NCBI RefSeq assembly: GCF_021462225.1
Contig: NC_061817.1
Span: forward strand, 6,793,327 to 6,857,326
Direction of reading: 5' to 3'
DNA length: 64,000 nt
From: Girardinichthys multiradiatus
Lineage: Eukaryota > Chordata > Actinopteri > Cyprinodontiformes > Goodeidae
This document shows, piece after piece, positions 61,403 through 64,000 of this stretch. The stretch's first letter is position 1, and every line of letters begins with the position of its first letter. Under the pieces are notes generated by a model. That model made no database searches. It had not been told where the DNA came from and was given only the letters and a program-made list of their open reading frames with translations. A program made the translations under genes and the position numbers.

Positions 61403-62873
61403 TGTCACGGTTTGGGTTTGAGGCAGACCAAAGTACAGACAAGAGCTGGGCAGCAGCATGTTTAAAGGAAGGCTTCGTGTTTATTCAAAAGGCTTTCCAA
61501 AAACACAGCAAAAACGTGGCATAATCACTGCAGGAACTTTTTATGAGTCCAAAAAACTTACATGAGTTTGCAAATCAGGAGTGCAGCACAAACAGAACAT
61601 AGTCAAGGGCAGTGAACGGGAGGAACCAGCCAAGAACAATGAAAACCAAAGAGCTTATAAACAGAGGGAAGTGGAGCATGGACCAATGAGACAGGGAGGC
61701 AGGAAATCAGAGGAGACAAGAATCAGGTGTGGACCAGGGTGCAGAGAACTGAGGGAATATGAGTGGTTGCTATGGAGACCAGTGTGGAAGACTAAGGGAA
61801 CTAGACTATAACATAACCAAAAGGAAAACTGACTACAAAAACAAAACTATGAGTAAGGGACTGAATAATAAAACTCAGGGAAACAGATCCAAGCAAAACT
61901 ATGGACAAAGATAAATAACCAAAAGAGGCATAAGAACCTAGAATAATCATTAACTAAAGTAAACTGAGAAACTAGAGGGAACATAAGAAACACCATAACC
62001 TAATTTGAGAAACTGGCAAAATAAGAATTAACAAAGGAAATCATAAAGAAACCCTAAAAGTGAACAAACCTAAACCAACACCGACTGAACTAACTGGGAA
62101 GGAAGCAGAGAACGTGAGGACTAGAATAAAAACAAACCAAGATGTAAACAATAACTAAAGCTAACCTATCAGGAGAGACTGGAACGATAGAAATTAACTT
62201 GAGGGACTTAGCTAGAAAGGACTACAATTATAAAGGGAACTAACACAGAGAAAATAATAACTGAAGGGGAAACTAATGACAAGGAGTAGCAGAGGAACAG
62301 GAAGGGCTGCACGGTGGCGCAGTTGGTAGCACGGTTGCCTTGCAGCAAGAAGGTCCTGGGTTCAATTCCCAGCCAGGGGTCTTTCTGTATAGAGTTTGCA
62401 TGTTCTCCCCATGCATGCGTGGGTTCTCACCGGGTACTCCGGCTTCCTCCAAAGACATGCCTGTTAGGTTAATTGGTCACTCTAAATTGCCCTTAGGTGT
62501 GTGCATGGTTGTTTGTGTGTTGCCCTGTGATGGACTGGTGACCTATCCAGGGTGTACCCTGCCTCTTGCCCATAGACTGCTGGAGATAGGCACCAGCTTC
62601 CCCATGACCCACTATGGAATAAGTGGTAGAAAATGACTGACTAAATGGGGAAACTAAACTAGAAAACCCAAGGAAGCCAGAGAACTATAATAATCATAAA
62701 AATCATAATAAAGAGAAAACCATTCTAAGTCATAAATAAGAAAGCAACAACAACTAAAGGAACTATGGACAAGGGGAGAGAGAACTGCAAACAGTAGGAG
62801 AGAGAACAAAACTAACACTCAAAATAACTGATGGAATAAACCAACACAGAGTCCAAAATGTCGCACCCCGACA
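61403..62873 (-). mobile_element. Solo LTR carrying a SINE insertion
   Basis: Ends TGTCACGG and CCCCGACA on plus, flanked by the perfect 5-bp repeat AGTAG at 61398-61402 and 62874-62878. On the minus strand it has a TTTATAAG box (plus 61654-61662 region) and AATAAA (plus 61480-61485) before the end, so transcription would run leftwards. About 1.1 kb remains after removing the insert. No internal coding region was seen. Its ends resemble those of the LTR at 4426. Confidence 0.8.
62304..62640 (+). mobile_element. tRNA-related SINE
   Basis: Begins GGGCTGCACGGTGGCGCAGT. The A-box region is GTGGCGCAGTTGGTAG and the B box GGTTCAATTCC (62359-62369), followed by the body TTCTCACCGGGTACTCCGGC, TAGGTTAATTGGTCACTCTA and GATGGACTGGTGACCTATCC. 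The 11-bp word GGGGAAACTAA occurs at 62266-62276 and again at 62647-62657 and may be the target duplication. Not a tRNA gene. Confidence 0.75.
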
Positions 62874-62878
62874 AGTAG

Positions 62879-64000
62879 GGCTGATAATTCAATATTTCTA
62901 TACAGCTGAATATGTTTCTTCTGAAGCAAGAAGAAAAAATAGTTGCCATTTTTCACCCACCTTACCAACAGTGTGCAGCTACATATGGGGGAAAGGAGAA
63001 TACTGAATATGCTCCAATGAGCTCTGGAAAGCTACGGTCACTCCCACACTTTCTCTGGTATCTCAACAAAAGGACTTTAAACTGAAGGAAGAGTATTCGG
63101 AATATTTGAGTGGTTTTAAAGTGCTTTCTTTTTGAGCTATGGTATACATTAGTGGTAACTGCCCCATGTGTATTGCTAATCCGGCCTTGTTAGAGCAACA
63201 TGCATCTCTAGACAACTGTGGAAAGAAATGTTTTGTTGTTACAGGTTTTCTAACCCTCTCTCTTACTTTTAATTTGTTTTACACAGACTACAAGTTCAAC
63301 ATCTGATATTTATTTAAGGCTCACAAGTAGTGAGGGTTCAAAAATCCAGCTGGAATTACACAAAAAAAACGTGATTGCTATGAAAAGTTGTCAGTGAAAG
63401 TCCAACTTACTAAGAAACATTTAAACAAATATTAGAGGAGGTTTATGTATATAGCAGTGGTGAGTGTACAGCATGTTAAAGGTATTTTTATAGAAAATCA
63501 ATTGATTGTTTGGTTTTACTGTTTGAAAAAAAAAAAATGAGAACAAGGAGAAAGCACTAAGCTGTTTAGGATGTCATAGCTTTAAGTGTAATACACCAGT
63601 AAATAAATCAGTCAGGCTAACAGCTGACAGCATCCAACAAACACTTACAGCAGTGAAAAATTGGCAGTGTGCTTCAATAACATTAAAATACTTGGTTTTA
63701 TCCTTTTCCTCCACTGTGACCTCTGTCTGGTTTCTCTATCTGGGGCAACCCGGTGACTTTGTCAAGAAAATGTTAATAAGGATGGCTTTCGCTAGAGTCT
63801 TGCCTCAGGTCCCCCTGAGCCTACATGTTATTTGCTGAAGATAAGATGTGGGATTTTAAAAAGTTCTGGTTTCTGGGCAATTATGGTCCCTGTGTGACAG
63901 GAGTGGAGATGCAGAAATACATTGCAAAGTAATAAGCCATTCAGGGACACGAAGTAATGTTCAAATGAGTAGTTCATGGCTAACAAAAGAGCCCTGCTTT
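62879..64000. other. No gene seen
   Basis: A+T-rich DNA to the window end. Confidence 0.4.

Noticed and set aside
62304..62400. tRNA gene
   Set aside because: A- and B-box-like words are present, but the sequence continues as a known SINE body and does not fold as a tRNA by eye.
1..64000. CRISPR array, operon or bacterial mobile system
   Set aside because: No regularly spaced repeats, no operon layout, and the introns and repeats show animal DNA.

Overview
The window is nuclear DNA from a ray-finned fish, probably a percomorph. It is A+T-rich and intron-bearing, and its mobile elements are of kinds typical of teleosts: several Tc1/mariner families, L2-type LINEs, tRNA-like SINEs and solo LTRs. 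Family names rest on translated motifs and on memory of common teleost repeats; no database search was possible. There are two assembly gaps of exactly 100 N (39144-39243 and 52010-52109). The only host gene I can support is a complete neuronal pentraxin gene, nptx1 or a close nptx1-like paralogue, on the + strand. It has five coding exons between 42832 and 46001, four GT-AG introns, a TATA box at 42733, and candidate polyadenylation signals at 46935 and 47073. The predicted protein has 433 residues, with a signal peptide, N-terminal coiled coils and a C-terminal pentraxin domain. Layout, left side: 1-13.4 kb is mostly unrecognised A+T-rich DNA holding a well-marked solo LTR (4426-4950), a Tc1-like element with an open 334-codon transposase but no right end (6847-8216), and an old Tc1 relic (8660-9760). 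From 13.4 to 24.1 kb there are more Tc1 relics, one split by a LINE 3' fragment, two SINE-like pieces, microsatellites, and an internally deleted Tc1 copy flanked by TA. From 24.3 to 32.7 kb lies a LINE cluster: two divergent L2-type elements in the same orientation, separated by a 0.3 kb piece of another LINE. The second L2 is split inside its endonuclease by a 1189-bp TA-flanked DNA transposon. Right side: 32.7-42.3 kb has an LTR-like block, Tc1 and LINE relics and a gap-truncated Tc1 element. The pentraxin gene follows. From 47 to 64 kb there are more relics, a full-length but inactive third copy of the first Tc1 family, a purine-rich/GC-rich repeat block, and a solo LTR (61403-62873) carrying an internal SINE. 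Almost all other open frames are chance or lie inside dead transposons. I saw no new multi-gene system. The observations most worth checking are near-perfect hairpins that look like template-switch mutations (two of them only about 0.9 kb apart), the nested transposon whose removal restores the L2 reading frame, the two solo LTRs with clear 5-bp duplications, and the open transposase frame in a one-ended element.
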